This document shows, piece by piece, positions 11,569-23,601 of a DNA stretch of 64,000 nt (positions within the stretch are counted from its first letter, which is position 1; the number at the start of each line of letters is the position of its first letter). The translations under genes were made by a program, and so were the position numbers. The notes under the pieces are model-generated. The model worked only from the letters and a program-made list of their open reading frames with translations. It searched no databases and was not told the origin of the DNA. The stretch is taken from NCBI RefSeq assembly GCF_030272615.1, contig NC_081407.1, forward strand, positions 150,661,744 to 150,725,743, read 5' to 3'. The stretch is from Cryptomeria japonica. Taxonomy: Eukaryota > Streptophyta > Pinopsida > Cupressales > Cupressaceae.

Positions 11569-12335
11569 GTATTGAAATACAAGGGGGACTTACGCTTAAC
11601 AACTGATATCATCTACAAGTTGGACTTAGGTGAATTTGTCAATAAAGGCTCTTTGTTTTTGGATTTTCGGATTTGAGATTAAAAAAAAGGAGAAAGAGGA
11701 TAAGGGTTTAGGAATTCTATGCTATTTCTAAGCTATTCCTATGAACTCAAGAGATGGTAAAGACTAAGTGAAACTGGTAACGACACTTTGTTTCGTCACA
11801 CTTGGACAACTACGCAAAGTGGGTGCAATCTTCTAGGGTTGTGCTTAAGATTTTCACACTCATGAATAATTCCAACAATTGAACAATATTACTCAAAGTA
11901 GAAGTTAAGCATCCACATTAAAAGCTCAGGATAACTTTACACATTGAATGAAAATCATCCATCCAACAAAAGTATGAGCAAAATTTCACCAATCTAAATT
12001 ATCAATCCTTCATTCATCTAACAACTTCAAAGCAAATTACTTAAAGCAAATCTAGGAAAATATGCAACCATGTAACGACTTGATAACAAATAAGACTTCA
12101 AAACAATACTGATAATGAACTTTTTATTATCCAAGGCTCAAGCAGCTGCATAAATCTCTCCACACTGAAATGAAGTGAGAGAATGAGTTTATATAGAGTT
12201 TCTGAAAACAAATTAATGGCCGAGATCAATCTAAGATCAACGGTCAAGATCAAGACAACCTAACCCTAATTAGAGTTTCCCAAAATAAAATCAATATCCA
12301 GTGCATGTGAGACAAGTGGCACAAGGTGCTAATTT
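11569..12335 (-). repeat. 3' LTR-like block of element C
   Basis: Non-coding, with a minus-strand TATATAAA at 12188-12195. Two parts match the remnant split by the copia element. The left end (acaagggggacttac ... cttctaaggt-like) matches 17828-18060, and the TATA region with its gatcaa-rich flank matches 24490-24600. Confidence 0.5.
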
Positions 12336-15300
12336 TTAGGATTCCACCTCCTTCTCTTGTTGAGAAGCAGAAAATTCAATGAATATGGTCACAATTTGAT
12401 CAACCTCTTCCATCGTGACATGTGGCAGCATACTGATTCTAAATTCTAACCCTTCCATATCATCTACACATACAGCAAAAGTGATTTCCCAATTTGATTC
12501 TTGTTTTTGGAAAGCATCTCTGATGGATAGGAGTTTCGATGCCTTAGACAAATTCTGCCTCAAGACTGGGTCAGTGGAGAAGATTTTCTGTGTCTTGGCT
12601 TTTGGATTTTTTGGCTTCATATCCTTTTCTCGGATAGTTTCTTTTTCAAGTACCTCTGCAGCTATAAGGTAAACTTTGTCTTGAATTCCTTTTATTTGCT
12701 CCTCTGCTCTGTTAGCATTTGCCTTCACTTTTTCGAGGATTTCATTGCGTGCAACCAATGTCAGTGCCAACCGCTGAAATCATATGCCTGCTTCAATTAT
12801 ACTTCCATCAACTAATTCTCGCTTCGACATTCCTTTAGGTAGGGAATGATTCTTTCTTGAATGTCCTGAAGATCAGCCCATGCTTTTGCCATGCTTGCAA
12901 TTCTAGAGAGTAGAGAGGAAGTTTGTCCATATGTCAATGCTAACCTTCCTACAAATGTGGCTGCTTCTTTACTTATGATTTCCATCCATGCCTTAGTCTC
13001 TTTGGCTGTTATCCTTTCTTTCTCAGTATTTTCAACGGCTTCTTGCGAATTTAAGAGTGGAAGAGCTTCTGGATTTGCTTGATGAAGCGGCTTAGTAGTC
13101 AAATGCTTAATGTAATCCCTTGAGTGCTCAACTTCTCTCTTATACTCGTTCTTCTTTCCTACTTCCTTATCCAGTCTTGCCTTCATGGAAGCAACCGTAT
13201 TGTCCAAATCTTCAGCTTCCTGCTCTTGGTAGTTGGTCCCAAATTAAATGTAGCGATTTCGTATTCATGAGAAGCAATATCTCCTTTTGCCTTATCTACT
13301 TTTGGTACGACAATCTGTACTGTTTTGCATCCTGTTTCATCTCTCTGGATGGTGGAAAACCTTTTAGCTGGCTTCTTTACTGTAGTTTGCTCTAATCTAG
13401 CCAAGAAATCTGCCATATCATCTTCTTCTTGAACTTTTATTTCTTGTGTCTCTTCTTTCAATCTCTCCTTCAACCCATCAGGAACAGTTGGCTGCTCAAT
13501 GCCTTCCATTTCCCGATTGCCGTTTTCACACATGATATTCCGAAGGGATGAAATCATTCCTTCTTGAAATTCGCCTTCCTCAACATCCATTTCACTATCT
13601 GACTCTACTACTTCTATGCCAGTAGGAGATGGAGGCTGCTCATCTCCTTGATGGATGTTTTCTTCATCAATCGGGGAAGGAATTTCCATCTCTGCCAATG
13701 ATTGATCAATGGCCAATATATAGTTTTCATTCTTAGATGTGGCAGAACGAGATGGTTCTATCCTTTGCTTCTTCTGAGAAGGCCCTTCATTCACAACTGT
13801 GTTCCCCTTCTTTTTAGCACTTTCAATTGGTTTGGCACTTTGAGTTGCTTCCTCTTTTGAAGAATATCCTTCTGCTTCACCCATCAGGTCATAAGTCAAG
13901 ATTGTATTTCCCCGTCTTAATCTATGACATTGCTGATCAACCCACCACTTGGAATATTTTATAGCTGGCCGTATCAAAGTGGTCAAGTCTGCATGCTCTG
14001 GCTCTGACCATTTGATAGGAGAAAGAGGTGCATGCTCACCAAAGCTAGGCTGAATATAGTTTGCATTATCTTCCAGTTGATCAGGCACAAGAAAAGGCTT
14101 AGTCGTCTGGATCAAGCTTATTGGTAGTCTAGAACATAGTCTTTTACTGATGTCAAACTCATCTCTAGCATTTGCCCAAAAATAGTCTATGTTTGCTCTA
14201 TGTTTGAATCTTTATCCATTCACCGATCCAATAAAACTGAGAGGATCAAAATTAGCTCTAGATCGGTAGAATGGAAAGGGATACCACTGCATTTTTAGCC
14301 TGCCACTTTCAGCTGCCTGAGCTGTCAGACAAGACTCATCCATATTTCCACTAAAGAATGGAAAGGTAATTGCTGCTTTCTGCCTTATTCTTTTGAAGCT
14401 TTGATATGTTTCAAGTTGCCCGAGAACTTCAAGTAGAACCATCCTGTTGGTTGGGTAGATTAGATGTCGGTAAGGACGATCGTCAAAACCTTGGACTCAT
14501 ATGTATGTACATTTTGGAAACTGGATAAACTAGGATCCATACTTGCTGATCAAACTTTTGGCTTCAAGAGATAACCTTTGGTGAGTTCCTCCTTGCAATG
14601 TTCTTTTGATGTACATTAGGAATGCATCATGTGCTCGACAACTCTTCTCCTTAAGCTGCAGCTGTGGGTAACAATCCTAAGATTTAAATTCACCTTCACC
14701 ATTACCAACCACGCCTCTACAAATCAGTCTGGAATATCTATAAGTACTAGCCAACATGTAGATAATGTAGGAGCTCATGTAGAATTACTTTGTCCTCTCC
14801 AAATTTATCAATTGTTCATGAAGGTTGTTGATTATGCGGGACCAATTAAACATCCGGACTTCGGAGGTAATTTCATCTATGAAGTAATACATCCATGTCT
14901 CAAATGGCGCACCCTTTGTAAAATTCCTCAGCTTATATTTGTTTGAATGACTCAGAAACATATCAGGAATTATTTAATGCACGCAATCATTGTTGGTATA
15001 TTAATCCGAGTCATCATTAGCTCGAGATCACTATACTCTTACTTGAAGTCCATGCTGATGAGTTGCTTGGGCATTTTGGAATTGTGAGGCATTGGCTTTT
15101 GCATCCACTTTCTGTTGATGATTCCAACTGACCCCTCTATTTCGGAGTCATAGAGCATGGCTGCCCTTTCCTTAGCCTTGAACATCATGGATTGAAATGT
15201 GGGGATTCCAAAAGCCTCACCAATTGCCTTAGCGGTGAGATTTGCCAAGAGTTTGCCATTAGGTGCCACAATTGCTATTCTCTCGACATCGTAGTGTTTC

Positions 15301-15577
15301 AACATTCAATGATCAGCTTCGGGCATTGGATGGCAGGAGGGAAACGGACAGTCGCAACAATTCCACTTCTAACTATCTTCTTGGTGATAGTTGAAGGAGG
15401 ATGTCCATCGTGACCAAATATTCTTTTCTTGAATTCTTCCAACATGAATTTTCCTATGTTGGTGTTGCTAACTTCCCTTCACTTTGAAATGATCTTTGAC
15501 TCGGGGATGAATCCTTACTGTTCATTTTTTGTCTGCGTCTGCCTAGAAGTGTTTGCCACCTTGCTTGACTTTGCCAT
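12336..15577 (-). pseudogene. Unknown long ORF of element C, most complete copy
   Basis: Start ATG at 15577 (MAKSSKVANTSRQ), stop at 12336; about 1,080 codons with several frameshifts and stops. Blocks in order: GFIPESK (A has GGVTESK), AIGEAFGIP, QSFKRIRQKAAITFPF (14212-14442), then the longest open part at 14115-13183. That part contains KWWVDQQ, LTYDLMG, a basic KKQRIEPSR possible nuclear signal, acidic MDVEEGEF and VPKVDKAKGD. The last two segments, 13207-12812 and 12770-12336, are charged and helical, probably coiled coil. No catalytic motif is seen. Conserved order across A, B, C and D shows it was one protein; its function is unknown. Confidence 0.6.
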
Positions 15578-16773
15578 TTAATTTCCAGCAAAATGAAATA
15601 ACTAACGTTAAATTCATGCTAAAGGAAATTTTAAAAATCCATCAAAGGAAGAATTCCATGTGGCATATTCTAGACTTGGATAAATAAAAACCTTCGAAGA
15701 TAAGAACTTCTAGATGAAGAAAAACCGTGCCTTAGCTATTTTTCACGCCTTGCTTCTTGCTTAAATTCTCCAAAATGCGTCGTGAAGAATGAACTCTCAT
15801 GCCTTGTTTAAATAGGAAACTCACCCACCAAGTTGGCAACTGCACTAATTCTTTCCCAAACAGATCTCGTGTTTGCATTGTGAGAGGGAGATGACTTGTC
15901 ATTGAAGTGGACCTTGCTCGTCATACTTGACTTCAAAAATAGGAACTTCCATTATGTCTTGAGTTACACCTCATTAATGAGGAATATTCCATTTTGCATG
16001 CTTCAAACTTGCCTTCCACACGTTTCTTTCTATGCTACTGCATCCTAGATTCGAAAGAGGATTTTCTTTTGCATTTTGGTGCCAATTCCATTTTTGGGTG
16101 GAAGATTCTTTCCCCTAGCTTGGGCACATTCTGGATCACTTGAGGGATTTTTCCATGCCTTAGTGAAAATTTCAAATTTTAATGACTTGAGAAATGCCTG
16201 GGCACACATCTATAGCTTGGAGGAGGATCTTCTCTATACTTGGAAAATTCCTCCCTACCTAGGGATTTTTGCCCACCAAGTCATCCCGGGTGCATTTTGG
16301 AGGCAAAGAAGGATTCCAAACACTAAAAATAGTAAGTTATTCCAAACACAAAATCAGGGCAAACAGGGACATAAATATTATGAAAAATAGACACTACTAA
16401 AATAGTAAGTTTGTTTAAACTCAAAATTAGGCTAATCAAGGCCATTGTGAAACTTACCAAAAATAGTAAGTTCTTAGAAAACACTCAAATTTCACCGGTA
16501 GCTTCCTTGAAAGATTTCCTTTTCGACACTTAGCTCAAATTTCACTATGCCTTAGATTACTGACTTCTTTTCTAAGTCTGAAGGATAAAAACCATTAGAT
16601 AGACAATACTTTCTTCCAAACTTTGCCAAAATTCATCAAAACACTTGGGGACTTGAGGAGACTGAGGAAGTTGCTGCTAGACTACCCAAAAAAATCACAA
16701 CCAAAAGACCAAGTGGACAAAAATGTAGGGGGTCCCCATTTGGAATGGGGTGATGTATCATTAGGTCACAACA
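15578..16773 (-). repeat. 5' LTR/leader of element C with terminal hairpin
   Basis: Minus-strand terminus TGTTGTGACC at 16773. The hairpin at 16734-16750 (CCCCATT and AATGGGG arms) is followed by ACCCCC. A minus-strand TATA-like TATTTAAAC lies around 15804-15816. The short motif aaaatagtaagtt recurs at least three times between 16320 and 16475. Non-coding. Confidence 0.45.
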
Positions 16774-17695
16774 CTATGCTCCCACTCCCAGAAGAACACC
16801 CCATGGGAGCCATATTTCTACGAACCTTAGTTCTTTGTTGCATTTGAAGTTAAATTTGTTTACTCTCACTCCTCCCATTGCTGCTCATTGTTAAGAATTT
16901 AAAACACATCTGCAAATACAAATAGAAGAAAAAAAGAAAAAAAAACTCTCCTAATTTGTTTGGAAACTAAAAAACTAAAATAATGCAAAGGACATATAAC
17001 AAACAAATAGAAGATGTTAAACTAAACTCAAATGTAGTGGATTTGATGTCCTATTCCTTCTTTCGCCCACTGTTCTCTTTTCATTACTTCTCTTTTTGCT
17101 CTTCTTCACAAGTTGGAGAATGCACTGGAAAAGTGCTTGTTCTCTTGAGGAGTTTGTTTTTTTGTTTCTAGTTGTTTTAAGTTTAGGTATAGTTGAAAGG
17201 GGTGAGAGCTCCTTGTGGGCCCATCAATCCCTTTTTTAAAAATCAAAAGTTTTTTTTTATGCACCCCAAAAGTCTTGGGCATCAGAGAATGAGTTACGTT
17301 TTTAAGACACCTTCTATTTATCTTTGGACATCCTACGGATGTTCCTTGGTTTAGCCAAAAAAGGGGGATAGGGAGGTGATGTTTCTTATTTATCTATGTC
17401 CCCAAAATGTCCCCTATAGTGGACAGAGGTGTTTAGGGCAGGGGATGCATCCTCAGGGAGAATGGCTTTGTAATGGTCAATTTAAATATTCAATCAAATT
17501 CTAAGACATTATCATAAAAAAGAAATATCAAATTACATTAAACTTACCCATGTAGGTTTTTTAAGTCTGAAAATCTGGGAGGCATTACAATGTTTTGCTT
17601 TGCAAATATAGATAACCTGTTTATAGGTTCAATTTATAAAGGTATCATTGTGTATTGTAGAACTAAATAAATGGTAGATAAGAGGATACTATCTC
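16774..17695. other. No gene seen
   Basis: A/T-rich sequence with short open frames only. I see no motif that supports a gene or a named repeat. Confidence 0.4.
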
Positions 17696-18253
17696 ATATC
17701 TGTTAATGTGTTTTTTATGACACCTTGAAACATAGAATAAAATACCAAGTATCTTATCCTCTCTTGAACAAAGACCTCTCGGATGCTAATAAAATACATG
17801 GATAGACTCAATGATTGTAATGAGATTTGTTGGAATCACAAGGGGGACTTACATTGAACCTGAATATTTGAATGCTGCTGGAACGTGGAAGTTTACTTGA
17901 CTTTAAAACAAAAGTTAAAAGAGATAGGGTTTAGCGAGTCTAATCTAATTCCTAGAATGTAAGAGACTATGAATGATTTAGTGAAACTCTACTAGACTTT
18001 GCTTTGCATGGCAAAGCAACAATTCCACAAAGCTAGTGTGATCTTCTAAGGTAAGCTTATGATGTTTAGATCACCACCAACAATATAGACACCATCAATG
18101 TGATGCATATCAATGGGTAAGTAGCAATCAAAGTTGAGCTTGTAGAAAGAGTTCATTTGACCATGCAAAGTATTTAACAATCAGCGAAATATAAGTAGTA
18201 TGAACATACGAATTTCACCGTTAATAATCCACAATAGCTTCCATCCATCTAAT

Positions 18254-18985
18254 TGTTGATACATGATAGCCTCGGTAAGATAAATGATTGAATGAGAGAT
18301 AAAGGAAGTTTCTCATTCAATCATCTATCTCATCGATAGACTATGATAAGACTTCAGTTATCATTCCTTTGTCTGATGATTATTATAATTACTCTTCGAT
18401 ATGTTATTTTCGTTTTATCTTATATCAATAATAGTATGCATGATATACGATCTAGCTGTGATCATATCCCTCGATTCATATATATGACCTTGCATATAAA
18501 TCCCGGTTAACAATCGGGTTCTTAACTAATGCCTAAATACTGATTAACATCGGTTACAAATCGTAATGCACAGCACACTGATTGGTATCGGGTTTATTGT
18601 TAATCGCATACACACCGATTGGTATCGGGTTTATTGTTAATTGCATACACACCGATTGGTATTGGATTTATTGTTAATTGCATACACACCAATTGGTATC
18701 GGTTAATTCGATTATGGTTTGAAGAGGTAGGATCAAGTAATATCTTGATCGGTCATGTCGAATAGACATGACCGGTCAAGGTATTGCCTGATTTCCTCTA
18801 TTTGCATATATATATATTGATCTATGAAATGTGGGAAGAACATCGAAATTAATAAATGCTCTTTCTCCATCTGCAACATACCATTTAATAATCAAACTTA
18901 TTATATTGTGAATTGACAATTACATGAAAGATACAATAACATTATATATCTTTCTCATTGAATAGAAAATTGAAATGCATTTACA
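18254..18985 (+). repeat. 5' LTR of copia element 1
   Basis: 732 bases. It holds four copies (the last partial) of a 37-base tandem unit at 18574-18702, against three in the 3' LTR. A 16-base-pair stem with a 5-base loop lies at 18744-18780. An AT-repeat follows near 18808. Confidence 0.9.
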
Positions 18986-18998
18986 TGGTATCAGAGCC
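18986..18998 (+). other. Primer-binding site of copia element 1
   Basis: TGGTATCAGAGCC immediately after the 5' LTR, complementary to the 3' end of initiator tRNA-Met, the usual primer for plant copia elements. Confidence 0.9.
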
Positions 18999-19077
18999 AA
19001 GTTAAAATCGAACCTGCGGCTTTTCAATTTTGTGTTAAATTCAAGTCAAGAATATATCCAACATCACATTTCTCCAA

Positions 19078-20595
19078 ATGGCAAGCACTATCAGGTTCGA
19101 AGATAGACTCGGAGGAGCCGATGATTTCTCAGCATGGAAGTTCAGAATCAAGATGATTCTAAGAGAAAATAAAGTTGAATCATTTGTAAAAGCTGAAACC
19201 ACAAAACCTGAGACTGAACTTGACAAAGCGACATGGATAGAGGGAAATGAAAAGGCCATCAAAATCATAGTTGATGGGGTGAGGAATAATATTATGCCTA
19301 TCATAAGGAAACATGAAACGGCCTACAACATGTTCAAAGCACTTGAAGATGCATTCGAGATATCCAATGCAAGTAGAACCTTGACCTTAAAGAGAGAAAT
19401 AAATCATATAGCTATGATCAAAGGGGAGTCAGTCAATGCCTACTTCATGCGGATATCAGCCCTAAGGGATGAGCTAGCAACCCTTGGATATGAGATCCAA
19501 AGCAAAGAATTAACAATCATTGCTCTAGATGGGTTGCCTAGTATATGGGAAACATTCGTCCAAGGCATCAATGCAAGGGCTAAATTTCCAAAGTTTGAAA
19601 GGTTAAGGGTAGACTGTCTCCAAGAAGAATCAAGGTTAAATAAGAAAGGGATCAAACAAAAGAATATAGATGAATATCTCCAAATCCTAAATATAAACTC
19701 CAATAAGAAAAGCAAGAAGAAACAATTTTGGAAAAGGAAAGGTCGTCATGGCAAGAATATCTCCCAGAGGGATCTCTCTCATATCCAATGTTATAGATGT
19801 GACAAATTCGAACACTATGTTGCCAAATGTCCGGAAAGAGCCAAACAACAAGCCACATTTGCCAAAGCAGGAAAATCTAAAGGGGAAGATGACTCCGAGA
19901 AGTATGTACTCTACTCAACACTTACAAACCAAGCATCAAACAAGGTTAACTCCTGGGTGATTGATAGTGGCTCCTCTAGACACATTACGGGGTTTAGAGA
20001 AGTGCTAGACTCCATGATAGAGGAGAATGATGAGGAAGTGACTATCGGAGATGACTCCACACATCCAGTCAGAGGAGTTGGAACCTGCACCATCAAACTG
20101 AAGTCAGGCATATCATTGCAATTTAAAGGAGTACTATATGTCCCAGGCATCAAGAGAAATCTAGTCTCTATATCAACACTAGAGGATAATGGGTACAGAG
20201 TGACCTTCATGGACAACAGAGTGTTGGCTTGGCCAAAGAATTCATCTGTCAAGAAAGCTAAAACCATTGGTCAAAGACAAGGCTACTTGTATGAGCTGTG
20301 CACAAAGCCCAACCTAGCCCTAATCCATGAAACTACAGATGCTAATGAAGTTTGGCATAGAAGATTAGGTCACCTGAATTTTAGAGCTTTATCATCAATG
20401 GAAAACCTTGTCACAGGCCTGCCTAAGTTAAAGCAATATCATTCAGGGGCATGCAAAGGATGTGCCCTAGGTAAAAATGCTAAGGGTGTTTTTCAAAATA
20501 GTACTAGGAAAACAAGCAAAGTTTTAGAGTTAGTTCATTCTGATGTGTGTGGACCTATGTCCGTACCTTCTTTAGGGGGATTTTGTATTATGTAA
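19078..20595 (+). pseudogene. Copia element 1 Gag, protease and integrase N-terminus
   Basis: Starts with the first ATG after the primer site. A UBN2-type Gag domain covers about residues 10-210. The zinc knuckle CYRCDKFEHYVAKC sits near 237-250, protease motif WVIDSGSSRHITG near 293, and the pre-integrase HHCC block (WHRRLGHLNF ... CKGCALGK) near 425-465. The integrase begins with HSDVCGP. The frame is lost after SVPSLGG by a one-base indel around 20577-20585, after which the true product continues in another frame. Apart from that indel this part looks intact. Confidence 0.9.
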
Positions 20596-21818
20596 TATTT
20601 GTTGATGACTACTCTAGGAAAACTTGGATCTACTTTCTGAAATGTAAAGAATCAAAAAAGATCCTTAATAGGTTTAAGGAATTTAAATCACTAACTGAAA
20701 ACCACTCAGGAAATAAAATTAAAACCTTAAGAACTGACAATGGGGGGAATACACCTCAGATTTGTTTAAAGATTTTTTGTAAAAATGCTAGTATTAAGAG
20801 GGAGCTTACTATACCTTATAATCCCCAACAAAATGGGGTAGCTGAGAGGAAAAATAGGACAATTGTAGAAGTTGCCAAAGCCATGATTCTTGATCAGAAT
20901 CTAAATACCAATCTTTGGGCAGAAGCAACCAACACTGCTGTATATATACAAAATAAATGTCCTCACTCCCATCTTGAAGATAAAACACCTGAGGAAGTCT
21001 TTACTAAAACAAAGCCAGATATCAGCCACCTTAGGATATTTGGGTGTCCTGTCTATATTCATGTACCTAAGGAGAAAAGATTAAAATTAGAGCCTTCTGG
21101 AAAAAGGGGAATACTTGTAGGATATAGTGAAACCTCCAAGGCCTACAAAATCTATATACCTTGTCAAAGGAATATTGAACTGAGTAGGGATGTAATCTTT
21201 GAAGAAGATTCAGCCTTGAAAAGAGCCCAAAGCTCAATAGAACCTGAAGTCTATATCCCTACCCCTAGCATAGATGAAGGCCCTGCTCTTGAGATTCAAA
21301 GGGAGAGTCTTGAGGAGAATGAAGGTGAAACTCAAAACCCACCTAGAGAAAATTTCAAGAAAAGACCACTATGGGCCACCAAAATTGTAGAAGAAGCTCA
21401 GAAGTATGCTGCCCCTTTAGGAACCTTCAGAGAAAGCAAAAGGCCTAACAAACTTACCAACTACGTTGCTCTCATGAATGATCTTTCAAAAGATGAACCT
21501 ACTAATGTATCAGATGCACTTAAACATCAAGTATGGAAGAATGCCATGTCTGAGGAATACCAATCCATTATGAAAAATGATGTTTGGGAGATTGTTCCTA
21601 GGCCAGTTGGAAAATCTGTTGTCACCTCCAAATGGCTCTTCAAAATCAAATATGTTGCAGATGGCAGCATTGAGAAACACAAGGCTAGATTTGTAGCCAG
21701 AGGGTTCTCACAAAAGGAAGGAATTGACTATGAAGAAACCTTTGCACCTGTAGCCAGATATACCTCAGTAAGAACAGTCTTAGCCATTGCAACAACAAAA
21801 GGATGGAAACTACATTAG
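20547..21818 (+). pseudogene. Copia element 1 integrase core and RT N-terminus
   Basis: The useful coding starts near 20585 (YYVIFVDDYSRKTW). Integrase core motifs RTDNGG and PQQNGVAERKNRT supply the second Asp and the Glu. The first Asp is in the preceding frame (HSDVCGP). The RVT_2-type reverse transcriptase begins near 21530 (VWEIVPRP ... SKWLFKIKY). The segment ends at a TAG where relatives read Gln before MDVKTAFLNG, so it is probably a CAG to TAG nonsense change. Confidence 0.9.
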
Positions 21819-23021
21819 ATGGATTTAAAGACAACATTTCTTAATGGAGAGATTGCGCAAGAAGTATACCTAGAGCAACCTGAAGAGTTTGAGATTCATG
21901 ATGTAGAATCTCATGTATGTAAACTCAAGAAAGCTCTTTATGGGCTTAAACAGGATCCCAGGGCCTGGTATGAAAGAATTGACACTTATCTCTCAAGGCT
22001 AGGCTTCTCAAAGAATGATGCAGATCCAAATCTCTACTACAAGCAAGACAAAGGTGATATGCTGATATTGATTCTATATGTTGATGATTTGTTAATCACA
22101 GGAAAGGATCACCTCATAGATCAGTGTAAGAAAGACCTTGCTAAAGAATTTGACATGAACGACTTGGGACTCCACTACTTCCTAGGTTTGGAAGTATGGC
22201 AGAATTCTGATGGCATTATACTAAACCAGGGTAAATATACCTTGGACATTTTGAAGAGATTTGGAATGCTAAACTATAGACCCATGCCCTCTCCAATGGA
22301 AACAAACCTTCATAAACTTAAGGAAGCAGCATCAGAATCACAACCCTCAGATCCTACTCTATACAGGCAAATGATTGGGTCCCTCCTGATGTATCTTGTA
22401 AATATGAGACTAGATATTTGTTATGTAGTTAATGCCTTGAGTCAGTTTATGTGTGAACCAATGGAGATACACCTGGTAGCAGTAAAACATATCATGAGAT
22501 ATCTACAAGGTACCCTAAAACTTGGTCTCAAATATGAAAGAGTTGAACTAGGTTTACACGGATTCACAGATTCAGATTGGGCTGGAAGTGTAACTGACAG
22601 GAAAAGCACCTCAGGATGCCGTTTCAGTTTAGGTTCAGCCATGATATCCTGGATTAGCAAAAAACAGTCATCGGGAGCACGAAGTTCCACTGAGGCCGAA
22701 TACATTGCAGCCTCCATGGCTGCTCGAGAGGCAGTATGGCTTAGGAAGCTGCTTGTCGGGTTATTCGGTGAACCAATGAAGCCTACAGTTATTCATTGCG
22801 ACAACCAAAGTTGTATAAAACTTTCAGTGAATCCGGTGTTTCATGATAGATCCAAACATATTGAGATTCCATATCATTATGTACGAGAGATGGTAGATAG
22901 GAATGTGATCCAGTTGGAATACATTTGTACAGGAGATCAGACAACAAATATTCTTACCAAACCACTTTCAAGGGTGAAAATTGAGCACTTCAGAAAAGGT
23001 CTTGGTATGATTGAAATTTAA
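21819..23021 (+). pseudogene. Copia element 1 RT C-terminus and RNase H
   Basis: Same frame as the previous segment, directly after the TAG. RT motifs: [19 protein letters not shown], catalytic LYVDDLLITG, NDLG..YFLGLEV. RNase H follows with FTDSDWAG, SSTEAEYIAAS and HCDNQS. The C-terminus is the usual TKPLSRVKIEHFRKGLGM. Stop at 23021. Catalytic residues are present, so the stop and frameshift are the only obvious defects. Confidence 0.92.
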
Positions 23022-23587
23022 TTTGCTTTGTACCCCTATACTTATTAAGATGTTTTATGTGTAAACTTCTTTGTCATGTTAGGACTTTTATGGGTTTAAC
23101 CCCCTGTGTTCATTTCTAAGAGGTGACGATCTCTTAGATAATGAACACTTGTATGTAGACATTATAAGGTGACGATCTTATGATGTTCAAACCATTTATC
23201 ATGTTGGATCTCTGGTATGCCATGGATGTGCCATGATTGTGTTGTGGTAAAACATTTGGATGAAATGTTAGTGCACATACCACAACTTGGATAAACTGAG
23301 AATTTACCTATTCTCATGTATTTATGCTTAAGTATTGCGTGTTTAGGCAATACTAATATCACGTGCTTAGGTGATATCTTGTCATCACAAGTTGATGTGA
23401 TGAACTTTTGTATCACGTCTTTAGGTGATACTTCATGTCACATGCTTAGGTGATGTGATTTCCTGTATCATATGATTGATTATACTTCATATCACATGTC
23501 TAGGTGATATGATTCCTTAGAGAGTAAGATTATAAGACCATCATGAGAAATGTGATACTAGATATGTTGTCTTTCATTTATCTTCCC
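23022..23587 (+). other. 3' untranslated internal region of copia element 1 with ggtgata repeats
   Basis: Non-coding. A short motif, (t)aggtgata/ctta, recurs about eight times between 23110 and 23520 (ttaggtgatat, ataaggtgacgat and similar). Confidence 0.6.
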
Positions 23588-23601
23588 TAGCTAAGAGGGA
23601 G
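23588..23601 (+). other. Polypurine tract of copia element 1
   Basis: AGCTAAGAGGGAG directly before the 3' LTR. Confidence 0.75.

Larger units (their letters stand above)
11569..16773 (-). mobile_element. Element C: third copy of the unknown long-ORF family
   Basis: On the minus strand it starts at 16773 with TGTTGTGACC, a hairpin and CCCCC. It continues through a leader with a TATA-like box (15804-15816), the most complete copy of the family ORF (15577 to 12336), and a 3' block with TATATAAA (12188-12195). It ends near the inverted CAAGGGGGACTTACG motif at about 11577. No target duplication was found. Confidence 0.5.

Noticed and set aside
13120-13395. Plus-strand open frame opposite the element C ORF
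   Set aside because: It is the antisense of a better supported minus-strand coding block with homologues in A, B and D.
14629-14946. Plus-strand 105-codon frame
   Set aside because: Antisense of the element C ORF; the minus strand aligns to element B here.
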